Source: Lepus europaeus
Taxonomy: Eukaryota > Chordata > Mammalia > Lagomorpha > Leporidae
Direction: 5' to 3'
Assembly: GCF_033115175.1 (NCBI RefSeq)
Contig: NC_084833.1
Span: forward strand, 49,784,716 to 49,848,715
DNA length: 64,000 nt
Positions 20,851 through 31,412 of this stretch are shown in pieces. The position numbers were made by a program, and so were the translations under genes. How positions within the stretch are numbered: the first letter of the stretch is position 1; each line of letters begins with the position of its first letter. The notes beneath the pieces are model-generated. The model was not told the origin of the DNA. It did no database searches and was given only the letters and a program-made list of their open reading frames with translations.

Positions 20851-22854
20851 CTCAGGTCCCAGATATGCAGGCAGTCCTGCCTGTGACAGACACTTTGAAT
20901 TCCATGCCACGTTGGTCTCTGTAGACAAATAGCTGGAGCTCAGCAGGGACTTTTGCTTTGCTCCCCTTCTTACTCCTTTTTAATGGCAAGCTGGGCCTTC
21001 TGTCTTAGCACTTACTTTGGATACTGGCACCTTTTGTGTATGTTTGAACACAGTCCCTTCCCAACGATTTCTCTCTCCCTATACCAAACGTCCACTGCAG
21101 TCCAGTGGTTGGTGGCATGCTTCTTCAAGTCAACTCTCCCCTCTGTGTCTCCCCTGTTCTCTTTTTTATCTCTACCCTCCTCATACCCTAGCAGTTTCTT
21201 GAAATTAAAGCACACAGCCACTGTGCCCTGTCTCAAGTGGAGAGCCAAATTTCATTACCAATCGGAGCACTTTAAATCAATATTTGGACATTTAATGATT
21301 TTGCTCATTTTATTTGAATACATTAAAGAAGTCTGATAGGCCTATTAGGGTCCCTGTGATTAACATCTTCGAATCAGCAAAAGGTACCAATTTTAAAAAA
21401 TTGCCTTGTTTCAGTCCCACCATAAAAATCTACATAATTTAGCAATTATTTTATCATTTTGAATATATATTAAAAAGTAGTTTCCAGTATTTAATTAGAA
21501 GATACAGTCAACATATTTTAAAGTGAGCTACCTCCTCTATGTATTACAGCTCTAAGTAAAAAATACTTAGGGTTGGCTCCAATTTGTGAACTAGCTTCAC
21601 ATCATATTTCTGCCCAAGGCACATGTGACCCTCAATCATCCTGTATGTCCCTCTCATTAGAAACAGATTTACCACTTATCAGGTTGACTAAAATCTCCCT
21701 TAGAGACTCTAAAAAGTGACACCACAATTAACAAAGAAGCTGTGTCCTTAAAATTCACCAACTTCTTTAAAACCTTAACTCCACAGACAAATTCTATGTG
21801 CTTTTCTGGATGTACTCTAGGAGGCTCAGTTGCTTCCACGAACTTCCTGGAAGAATTGGGTTTTTGAAAGGTGGACATTACCTGTTCATCTCACCTTTCC
21901 TATGCCTCCCTCTTTTGGGGCCAATGATGGAGTCAGAACTATGAAGTACAAGCTCCTAATAAGCATTAAAAAGAAAGACGTTTGTCATTAGTAACTGCCT
22001 GAACTTTTGTTCAAAGGGCTTAGATAGATCTGAATAGGGCGTTGGCAAGCAGGTCAGTGGGGGAAGAAGTGAGGGTTAGAGCCTGCCTTATTGCAGAATA
22101 TTGACCAAGTATGATGTGGATGTTGGTAGCCAAAAATGTCATATGGAAATATGATGGGACTTCCTGCTCTTCGGATCCTGGGCAGGGAGATAGAGGGTTA
22201 AATATAGGGGACAGACCCAGGCAAGGCTGATGTCAGACATTCACCCATTCACCGGTCTGGAAGGAATGTCACAGGGTCTGAGCAATGGCATCTCAGGGAT
22301 GGTGGGCACATGACACGTGGGTTAGCAGTGCTTATTTAGGGTCTAGGCAGACCACAGAGCAGGAAAAACCACTCAGCTGATTTCATCTCAGTTTTTAGTC
22401 TTCACTGACCATCCTCCATCCTTCCCTTAAGTCTGGCCTATCGGCTACATTCTCCCACCTTGCCTGGGTCTCCTCTCTTTGCCTACTCTTTTGGCATGCT
22501 TTAGCAGCAGTTCCCTTCCCCAGTTTGGATCAGATCCTTCTCAGCTTATTTGATTCTGCTCCCAAGACTCCTGGGACCTTACCTACAACCCTGATAGTAG
22601 AGATGTTTTTCTGTAACTGCTGAAGGCCAACAGAAAAACAGAACTGAGAGCTGCCACAAGACCATCCTGAGAGGAGAGGGAAAATAGGAGGTAGACTGAA
22701 TAGACAGAGATGCCTCAGGTGAAGAGGCGCAACAGTGTCAGTGAAAATGTTTGACAATGGCACAGAGGTGCACCATTAGGAAATATAAGTATGATGTCAC
22801 AACTTTCTTACAGTATACATGAAATGAGATAATATTGTTTGAAAATAAACTGTA
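20851..22854. other. Unique intergenic sequence
   Basis: No gene or repeat family is recognised. A 127-codon open frame at 20953-21336 (plus) is Ser/Phe/Leu-rich because of T/C-rich DNA, and has overlapping frames on both strands. Confidence 0.45.
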
Positions 22855-23190
22855 GGGGCCAGCACTGTGGCACAGCAGGTAAAGCTGCTGCTGCAGTGCT
22901 GGCATCCCATATGAGTGCTGGTTCGAGTCCTGTCTACTCCACTTTTGATCCAGCTCTCTGCTGTGACCTGGGAAAGCAGTGAAAGGTGGCCCAAGTCCTT
23001 GGGCCCCTGCATCCATGTGGGAGACCTGGAGGAAGCTCCTGGCTCCTGGGCTTTGGATCAGCGCAGCTCCAGTCATTGCAGCCAATTGGAGAGTGAATCA
23101 GTGGATAGAAGACCTCTCTCTCTCTCTCTGCCTCTCCTTTTCTCTCTATGTAACTCTTTCAAATAAATGGATAAATATGTTTTTAAAAAA
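22855..23190 (+). mobile_element. CSINE, intermediate subtype
   Basis: GGGGCCAGCACTGTGGCACA head, GCTGGTTCGAGTCCTG B box, AGGTGGCCCAAGTCCTTGGG, CT tract at 23117-23135, CAAATAAATGGATAAATATG tail. No clean target duplication is seen. Confidence 0.93.
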
Positions 23191-23437
23191 ATTTATGGAA
23201 AATAGAATTAAAAAATAAGTTTATCTTGATGCAAAATATTTATAAAAAATAGAAGAAACTGCAATAAAGTTGTAGATGTGAATCCTAAAGCAATTACACA
23301 AGTTATATTCAGGCAATGAACAGTATAGATATAGAAAGTGATTTTTTTGAAGGGCAAGACATGAATAAAGAATTGAATAACAATTTGGACAGAGAGGAAA
23401 TAGGCAGCAATATGATTGACTTAAACCCACCAATTTC

Positions 23438-23767
23438 GGCTGGCGCCGTGGTTCACTTGGCTAATCCTCCACCTGCAGCATCAGCACCCCGGGTTTTAGT
23501 CCTGGTTGGGGCACCAGGTTCTGTCCCAGTTGCTCCTCTTCCAGTCCAGCTCTCTGCTGTGGCCCGGGAAGGCAGTGGAGGATGGCCCAAGTGCTTGGGT
23601 CCCTGCACCTGCATGGGAGACCGGGAGGAGGCACCCAGCTCCTGGCTTCAGATCGGCGCAGCACCGGCCGTGGCGGCCACTGGGGGAGTGAACCAACAGA
23701 AGGAAGACCTTTCTCTCTGTCTCTCTCTCACTGTCTATAACTCTACCTGTCAAAATTAAAAAAAAAA
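23438..23767 (+). mobile_element. CSINE, young subtype
   Basis: GGCTGGCGCCGTGGTTCACTT head, CACCCCGGGTTTTAGTCCTGG, AGTGCTTGGGTCCCTGC, poly(A). Target duplication AAACCCACCAATTTC / AAACCCACACATTTC at 23423-23437 and 23768-23782. Confidence 0.95.
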
Positions 23768-24431
23768 AAACCCACACATTTCAATGATGGTAGTAAATAT
23801 AAGTGAACAAAATAATTAAAACCAGAAATTATAACATTAAATAAAAAATATGAAGAAGCATCTCTATAACATCTACTTTGAATTTAGAATCATGGGGAAA
23901 ATATACCATGCAAACACTAATCAGTAGAATGCTGGGGTGGCCATATTAACACCGGAAAATTAGACTTCAAACAAAGAATATCACTACAGATAAAGAAGAA
24001 TATAAGTGATGATAGAAAGTACAACTCATCAAGAAGACATAAGAATTCTAAGTCAATATCATGTAGCAGGCAATTTTTAAAATCTGAGGAGGAAAAACTG
24101 ATAGAACTGAAAAAAATCAAAAGACAAATCCAACTCAAAAATTACAGCTGGTGAATTCAACATCTCTCACCCAGCAATAGGTAGAATTAGAAGCCACAAA
24201 ATCTGTAAAGAAATAGAACATTTAACAATTGTATCAATCTGACTGATCTGACACTTATCCTTACACAGATAGCAATCTGCACAAGAGCAAAATATATATT
24301 TTTTCAAGTGTAAATGAATATTCATCCAGATAGACCACATTCTGGGTCATAAACCAACTTAATAATTCTAAAAGAATTAAAATCATACTAAGTAAACTCA
24401 CTATTGGTGGTATGACCTTCTTAAGAATGAA

Positions 24432-24845
24432 TTTAAATTTTTTTAAAAGACTCATTCATTCATTCATTTGAAAGACAGCTATAGAGAGATGAGGGAGAGG
24501 GAGAAGGAGATGAAGAGGGAGGAGGGAGCAGGAGAAAGAAAGAGAGAGAGAAAGACAGGAAGGAAGGAAGGAAGGAAAGGAGGGAGGGAGGGAGGGAGGA
24601 AGAAAGAAAGATCTTCCATTCTCTAGTATACTCTCCAAATGGCCACAATGGCTATAGCTTGGCCAGGCCAAAGACAAGAACCAAGAGCTTCCTCCAGGTC
24701 TCCCACATGGGGGTGGTAGGGGCACCAATACTTGAGAAATTTTCTGCTGCTTTCCCAGGCACATTACCAGAGAGCTGGATTGGAAGTGAAACAGCTGGGA
24801 CTTGAACCAGCATCCATATCTGCACTACAAAGCCCTGAATTTAAG
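24432..24845 (-). mobile_element. CSINE, older subtype with expanded purine tract
   Basis: Reverse copy: CATTCATTTGAAAGACAGCT, AATGGCCACAATGGCTATAG, AAGAGCTTCCTCCAGGTCTC, GAGAGCTGGATTGGAAGTGA, GGGACTTGAACCAGCATCC. Its CT tail has expanded into a long GA/GGAA purine tract (24483-24611). Confidence 0.85.
24483..24611. repeat. Homopurine (GGAA/GGGA/GA) tract
   Basis: Nearly all purine on the plus strand, with a few T or C interruptions. The uninterrupted purine run at 24557-24611 is about 55 nt, with GGAA units then GGGA units. The sequence type suits H-DNA (triplex) formation. Confidence 0.9.
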
Positions 24846-26637
24846 ATTTTTAATGGTTACAAAAGGAGAAGCAGGAGAAGGAGACAATAAAACTATTTGA
24901 CAGGAACCAGTCATAGCCAGGAAAATCTAAAATATTTATTATCTAACTCTACAGGAAATATTTCCCAACCCTTGATAAGAGGGCAATGAAAAACATGAAG
25001 TATTTACACAGCAAGTCAAGAAAATTCTCCCATATTTATAGCAGCTTATCTTAACATAGTTAAAATATGGTATCTACCAAGAAATCTTCAACTGATGACT
25101 AGATAAAGAAAATGTGGTATATATACTTGATGGAATATTACACTATTACGCGACCATAAAAAACATGGAATCCTATCTTTTGCAACAAAATGGAGGCAAC
25201 TGAAGACATTATACTTAGCGAAATAACCCAGAACCAAAAATACAAATACAATATTTTCTCTGATTTGTGATAGCTAATACATAGATTACAAAAAACTAAA
25301 TTGTATATGAGTGAAATTGAAAAAATAAATGAATAAAAAATGACAGACTTGTCTCTCAAACAGGACATTTATTCTTTTAATTTTATAGCTCATTTTAATT
25401 AGCATGTTTTAAGCAATAAAAATGAACTTTAAAAATGACAAAAAGAAAATTACCTAATCAATAACCTACATTTCAATTTCAAGAAGCTAGCTAGAGAATA
25501 ACCCAAAGTAAAACAAAGGAGAAATATAATGAAGTGTGGATACTATGAATATTGAAAGCTGAAAATTCATAGAGGAAGTAAATAAAATGAAACATGTTTT
25601 CTCTTTTATAAAAACATTAAATTGATAAAACTCTTGGAAGACTAATCAAGAATCTAAAAAGTGCAGAAGTGACCAGTATTAGGAAGGAAGACACACCTAC
25701 AGATTTCACAGATATTAAAATGATGTAATGAAAATCAATAAATTCAATGATTTTGATCGAATGAATAGATTTCTCAAGATATGCAAAATACCAAAGTTCA
25801 CTCAAGAGGAAATATATAATGTGAATAGATCTACAAAGAATCATATGTGTAGTTAAATCATTAGCACTAAAATAAAAAATATCTAGGCTTTGATAGCTTG
25901 TCTGCCAAATTCCAGCGAGGCTTTAAGGAAGAAATCATAACAATTATATCAGTTCTACATGAAATCTTTCAGAACGTTGAAGGGGAAGAAACATGTCCCA
26001 ACTTACATAATGAGACCAGAATTATTCTGACACCAAAACATGACAGGGACATTAAAAGAAAAGAAACCTGCAGCAAAATAAACTCCATAAACAGAGAAAC
26101 AAAACACATTAATGCTTTGGCAAATATTAATAATACAGCATGAATATGTAGGATTTATCTCAGGAATGCAAAATTAGTGCAGTGTTCCAAACCAATAATT
26201 ACAACTCACTACATCAATAGACCCAAAGTGAAAAATTATAAGAACACCCTAATAGAGTCATCAAAGCATTGAAAAATTACAAAATTCCATATTTAATTAT
26301 GATAAAAATTCTGAATAAACTTGAAATAGAACAGGACATCTAAGTAAGACACAAAACTAATGGCATATTTCATAGTGAAAAACTAAATACTTCCCCCTAA
26401 AATAAAGGTAAGGTATCATCTTTCATAATTTCTACTCAACATTATATTAGAGACCCTGACCAATGAAAAAAAGCAGGAAAAAGAATCAAAGTCATTCAGA
26501 TTGGAAAAGAAGTAAAACTATCATTATTCATTAGTCTGATTATATAGAATATCTCAAGGAACATTCAAAAATCCATTTGTGCTGATTGGTGTGCAGTATT
26601 CTTGGCAACTAGTTGGTCAAATTAGTCACAGATTTCT

Positions 26638-26955
26638 TGGGGTGGGCATTGTGGTACAGTGAGTTAAGCCACCTCTTGAGATGTCAGCATCTCTTATTAG
26701 AGCATTAGTTTCCACTTCTGATCCTGCTTACTGCTTATGTGTCTTGGAAGGCAGCAGATGATATTCCAAGTACTTGAGTCTCAGGTACCTATATGGGAGA
26801 CCTGGATGAAGTTCCAGCTCCTGGTTTGGCTTGGTCCAGACTCAGTTATTGTAGGTACTTGGGGAGTGAACCAACAGATGGAAGATCTCTTTCTTTGTCT
26901 CTTTCTCTATCTTCATCACCCTGCCTTTCAAATAAATAAATATTTAAAAACAATT
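26638..26955 (+). mobile_element. CSINE, older subtype
   Basis: GGGTGGGCATTGTGGTACAG head, CCACTTCTGATCCTGCTTAC, ATTCCAAGTACTTGAGTCTC, GTACTTGGGGAGTGAACCAA, CAAATAAATAAATATTTAAA tail. Diverged from the young consensus. Confidence 0.88.
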
Positions 26956-26984
26956 ATTTGAACCAAACAATGACTTTAGTAAAG

Positions 26985-28155
26985 TGAAAGAATATTGACT
27001 CAATATAAAAGACCCCAGAAGCACAGGTGATCAAAGCCAAGATTGACAAGTGGGATTACATCAAGCTGAGAAGCTTCTGCACTGTAAAAGAAACACCCAG
27101 AAAAGTGAAGATGCAACCAACAGAATGAGAGGAAATGATTGCAAACTATTCAACCAATAAAGGAATAGTATCCAGAATCCATAAAGAACTCAAGAAATCC
27201 AACAACAACAAAATTAACAACCCAGTTAAGACTTGAACAGGCATTTTTCAAAAGAGGAAATTCAAATCGCCTACATGTAAAAATGCTCTGGATCACTAGC
27301 TATCAGGGAAATGCAAATCAAAACCACAATGAGGTTTCACCTCACTCCAGTTAGAATGGCTCTCCAACAAACAATAAATGCTGGTGAGGATGTGGAGAGA
27401 AAGGTACTCTAATCCACTGTTGGTGGAAATGTAAACTGGTGCAGCCATTGTGGAAGACAGTATGGAGATACCTCAGAAGCTGAAAATAGATCTACCATAT
27501 GACCCAGCAATCCACTCCTGGAAATGTAGCCAAGGGAAATGAAATCAGCATATGAAAGAGTTATCTGTACCTCTGTGTTTATTGCAGCTCCATTCACAAT
27601 AGCTAAGATATGGAATCAACCCAGGTGTCCATCATCGAAAGACTGGGTAAAGAAATTGTGGCATATATACACAATAGGATACTAATCAATGGTTTTAAAA
27701 AAATGAAATTCTGTCTTTTGTAACAGAATGGATGCAACTGGAAACCAGCGTACTTAGTGAAATAAGCTGGTCCTCAAAAGAGAAATACCCTATGTTTTCC
27801 CTGATCTGTGGTCACTAATAGAGTATCTAAAATGCAATGTATAAGAGTGAATGGACATTTTGCCATCAATGATTGTTTACAGCCCTTATCTCTACTGCTG
27901 CGGAACAGTGTTGTTTTTTTTTCCTTCATACTATTTATTGAACTCTTTACTTAGTGTAGGGTTAATCTTATGAGTATAAAGTAAAGAGGATACAGATCTT
28001 TGTAAAAATTAAGAGTACAAACAAGAGAGAGAAGAGGAAGAAGGGTAGGAATGTAGGTGAAAGGGAGGGTAGAGTGAGAAGAATCACTATGTTCCTAAAT
28101 CTGTATATATGAAAGGAATGAAGTTTGCATACTTTAAATTAAATTTAAGGAAAAA
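26985..28155 (+). mobile_element. L1 fragment: ORF2 3' region and 3' UTR
   Basis: Well-preserved L1 ORF2 C-terminal region: AAGATTGACAAGTGGGATTA, ATGCAAATCAAAACCACAAT, GAGGTTTCACCTCACTCCAG, CACTGTTGGTGGAAATGTAA, CATATGACCCAGCAATCCAC, TTTATTGCAGCTCCATTCAC, AGTGAAATAAGCTGG. It is followed by a G+A-rich 3' UTR (28020-28090). Stops and frameshifts break the frame. It differs from the 3' ends at 8.3 or 12.3 kb, so it is another, probably older, L1 subfamily; the copy at 61.17 kb shares its 3' UTR. Confidence 0.88.
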
Positions 28156-28246
28156 ACCTCCAAATCATCCTCATTCAGGAGAGTGGTCCCTCATCTATTG
28201 GTAGATTAAACCTCCTTTTTCCTTTACCTTAAAAAACAGTAATTAA

Positions 28247-28573
28247 GGGGCTGGCATTATTCCATTGTTGGGGGTAATGCAGCCACTTGCAACCTTAGTA
28301 TCCCATATGGGCACTGGCTTGCTTCCTGGCTGATCCACTTCTGTTCCAGTACCCTTCAAATGGCCTGGGAAAGCATAAGAAGATGACCTAAGTTTTTGGA
28401 TCCCTGCCACCCATGTGGAAGACTAAGATGGAGCTCCCAGCTCCTGGCTTTGATCTGGCCCCACACTAGCTGTTGCAGTCATGTAGGCAGTGAATCAGTG
28501 CATGCAAGACCTATCTCTGTGTTTCTCCCTCTCTCTCTGTAACTCTTTCAAAATAAATAAATAAATGTTTTTT
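28247..28573 (+). mobile_element. CSINE, older subtype
   Basis: GGGCTGGCATTATTCCATTG head, TAGTATCCCATATGGGCACT, TCCACTTCTGTTCCAGTACC, AACTCTTTCAAAATAAATAA tail. Approximate target duplication at 28232-28245 (AAAAACAGTAATTA) and 28574-28587 (AAAAACATAATTGA). Confidence 0.88.
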
Positions 28574-28589
28574 AAAAACATAATTGAAA

Positions 28590-28790
28590 TTAAAAAAGTA
28601 ATAATGTATTTTATCAATATTATTAAAATGTCAATTTTCCCAAAACTGATCTATAGATTCAATGCTATCCCAACAAAAAACCTAGCCCCATTTTTTTTGA
28701 GAACTTGACATGTTAAATGTAAAAATTATAGAAATGCTCATGCTGTAGTCAGACTGCCTGATTTTCAAATGTTGACTTGCAAAGTTTAAC
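28590..28790 (+). mobile_element. Ancient L1 ORF2 fragment
   Basis: TCAATATTATTAAAATGTCAA followed by GATCTATAGATTCAATGCTA and TCCCAACAAAAAACCTAGCC is a classic L1 ORF2 mid-region. Short and broken. Confidence 0.75.
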
Positions 28791-29350
28791 AGACCTTCTG
28801 CTTTGCTTACCTAAAACTCCAACCTCCTCACCCCACTCCTACCTGTTGCTACAATTCATTATTTTGTTTACGTGCCTACCTTTATCCTTGGTTGCTCTTT
28901 CCATCCTGGGTAAAGCTTAAGATGCAATCTCATTCTTTTTGTCATTTATCAGTTTAGAGATGATTATGTGATCCAATATGGCCAACAGAATATGAGTAGA
29001 ACTCTACACAGTGGCTTTTGAAAAAGTCTTCATTGTTGATCAAAAGAGATATATCTCTTTTTCTCACATTTTGTTGGATAGAGTTCTGGATGACTGTGAG
29101 GCCTGGAAATTTGGTTTTTATGAGAGGACTTAGTTTGAGGATAGGTCTGACAAACAGGAAGATAGAACAAAAAGTTGAAATGAATCTTAGCTGAAGTTGT
29201 AAACCTGACAAGTTACCCAGTTATGTGGAGCCACCATTTGGAGAGACTTAATACTTTCTGAGAGAATAAATAATCTATATTTTATTTTTTTTTAATTTGA
29301 GACTTCTGATACTTGTAGCTAGAATCATCTTAACTAATAAGACTATACAT
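28791..29350. other. Unique intergenic sequence
   Basis: No gene or repeat is recognised in this stretch. Confidence 0.4.
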
Positions 29351-29354
29351 GTAG

Positions 29355-29545
29355 CTAAGTTAATTGGTCTATGCTTCAGTTTCTTCACCTCTAAATTAGG
29401 AGTGCTACTTATAATAATAATAATAGAAAGGACTTCATCATAGAATTTTTACACAGATTAAATGAGCTAATGCAAGTATACAGTAAGTGGCTTATAAGAT
29501 CTTAATACAAGTTAGCTATTATTATCACTAATATTATTAAGTAAT
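29355..29545 (+). mobile_element. MIR SINE fragment
   Basis: MIR 3' half: TATGCTTCAGTTTCTTCACC, CTCTAAATTAGGAGTGCTAC, AGATTAAATGAGCTAATGCA, GTTAGCTATTATTATCAC. An ATA trinucleotide patch lies at 29412-29427. Confidence 0.75.
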
Positions 29546-29609
29546 AATATGTTAGTTCTCTCTCCTAAAAATAAAAGAAACTTATTAATTAAACAAATAG
29601 TTACAATAC

Positions 29610-29720
29610 AACAAGCAATTATGTACTGATTGTCTACTATGTGTCAGGCTCTGTCATAGTAGTTGCAATAATTTCCTGTCTCCCAAAGCTCACAGACTAG
29701 AAGGGAACAGAGTCCAAAAA
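29610..29720 (-). mobile_element. L2-like LINE 3' fragment
   Basis: TTGTCTACTATGTGTCAGGC, CCTGTCTCCCAAAGCTCACA, GACTAGAAGGGAACAGAG: reverse complement of an L2 3' end. Confidence 0.6.
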
Positions 29721-29884
29721 AGAAGCAATTATAGCACATTACTTTGGCAATTTTCATTTACTATTTTTGGTTAAGTAAAGTGGTCAAAGAAAACAAAGAC
29801 AGTCCTTTAACTTTACCTTGGCAGCATGTTACCTCAGTAATACTGGATAGAGGAGGTAACATGAAGCTAGGTCCTTAGGAATAT

Positions 29885-30176
29885 GTATGTATGAGTCAGT
29901 TTTTCAACATTATAACATTTGAGGTAGGATAACTTTATAAAGAAAAGACAGTTATTCATATGAATCTGTGATGTGTTTCTCCTTACAAAGCCACCAGGAT
30001 ATAATCATGGGCTCGCCACCCAATGATCAAATCTTAGGCACTTCCCCAAGACTTAACCGTATCTAAAAGCCATAATGGGATTCCAAGTTCCCACACTCTC
30101 TGTATCAATACACAACTTTGGGGTTTAAACTCACATGTGAGACTCAGGGCCAAATCATACTAAAGCCATAGCAGTG
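29885..30176 (-). mobile_element. MaLR-like solo LTR remnant
   Basis: GAGTCAGTTTTTCAACATTA, TAACATTTGAGGTAGGATAA and CTTTATAAAGAAAAGACAG, ending CTAAAGCCATAGCA (reverse of a TGCTATGGCTT start). The layout is the same as the nested LTR at 11.36 kb. No internal retroviral genes. Confidence 0.6.
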
Positions 30177-31094
30177 TAAGAAATATCCAGATGATGGAGA
30201 TCCGGTGAAGCATCTGGAAGCACTCTAGATACTGGTAAAAGCATAAGTATGGCTATAGGCTTGAAACAAAGAGGGCCATAGGACATTTGAGAAACTCCAA
30301 ACAGTTCAGTGTGGATAGGCTAGAGAGTGTCAGGCGAAGAGATGAATGGGCACATTGAGGATTCATGTGGAGTCTATCTAAGTCATGAAAAGGAGGAACC
30401 CGCAGGCTCCTTGGGAGGGTTTCTAATTTAGAAACCAGCATAAAGTAGGTCTTAGTAATGAAAACTGTGCTGCTCCTGGTTCATGTCTCTAAATATGAAT
30501 TTGACCTGTTATTTATTTAAGATGTGAAGCTCTTGCCTATACATCAAAGACCTCAGTTTAAAAAAAACATAAAATGTGGCTCAAGTTAAGATTGGAACTT
30601 TTAAAGTGGGACAAGTTATAAATTAACAAGATTCCTACTGTATGCATGAATTGGAGGCTCACACTGAATTAGGTCACAGGCCTGGACTGGACTAATTGGC
30701 CTTCATTTTATGGGTCCCCCAAGCTGTGACAGATATTCCAGGAAAGGCAGAGGGAAAGGTTGGAGAATACTGGGAAAGAGTAATGTCCAGAATTACAATA
30801 GTTATCAAATTTAGAAATAGCCAATTTAGAAATACTCTCAGAGACCCTCTGGTCAGAGTTCTCAAATATTTAAAAATATGATATCTTTTCTTCAAGTTTA
30901 CCTCAGTAAATGACCAAAAAAAGGCCCCAAATTCTTCCAAACCCTGTATGCATGCCTTTTGTATTATGATTTTGAAGTTTTTCTTGCCAAAAGTAGAATG
31001 TGTGTCTTCACACTTACATCTCAGTTTGGCCCCGATACTTGTTTTGACAAAAGGAATGTTGTCGAATAAGACACAAGCAGAGACCTTAAACACA
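30177..31094. other. Unique intergenic sequence
   Basis: No gene is recognised. A 133-codon minus-strand open frame (30692-31093) beginning MFKVSACVLFD has no domain that I know, no splice context and no neighbouring coding features. Confidence 0.4.
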
Positions 31095-31099
31095 CATGT

Positions 31100-31412
31100 A
31101 AGTTGCAGTTTATCCTATTATTCTGCTCTTTGCAATCCTAAGGATATCATGAAAACAAGTCCAGGCTAACCTGCAAGGGAATAATAGGTCACAAGAGGAA
31201 GGTTCAATCATCCTAGTCATCCTCAGACAAGGATATCATAAACTGATCACTCAGCTTCCCTTGATCTCCCGAGTGAGCTGAGCTAGGACGTGATGAAGGC
31301 AAATCCAGCCCCAATTCTTGACCCACAGAATCATGAACTAGATAAACAACTATTGTTTTAAGTCACTCTGCTGTGGCACATTTTGTTATGCAGCAGAAGC
31401 GGACGACACATT
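31100..31412 (+). mobile_element. Ancient LTR (ERVL/MaLR-type) 3' remnant
   Basis: AAGTCCAGGCTAACCTGCAA, TGACCCACAGAATCATGAAC, AACAACTATTGTTTTAAGTC, ATTTTGTTATGCAGCAGAAG: the 3' layout of an old mammalian LTR with a polyadenylation region and terminal TGTTATGCAGCA-type block. The subfamily is not assigned. Confidence 0.55.

Larger units (their letters stand above)
23195..26600 (+). mobile_element. Ancient L1M ORF2 debris, interrupted by CSINEs
   Basis: A-rich plus-sense L1 ORF2-like sequence outside the CSINEs at 23438 and 24432. Landmarks: TGGTGAATTCAACATCTCTC (near 24150), CTTCAACTGATGACTAGATA and TGGAATATTACACTATTACG (25.09-25.15 kb, ORF2 end), GAATGAATAGATTTCTCAAG (25.76 kb), GGATTTATCTCAGGAATGCA (26.15 kb), CACTACATCAATAGACCCAA (26.21 kb). 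An ORF2-end block at 25.1 kb sits before mid-ORF2 blocks at 25.7-26.5 kb, so at least two L1 copies are juxtaposed. All frames are broken. Confidence 0.7.

Noticed and set aside
30692..31093. 133-codon minus-strand open frame
   Set aside because: No recognised domain, no splice or promoter context, and overlapping frames on the other strand. Chance open frames of this size are expected in 64 kb.
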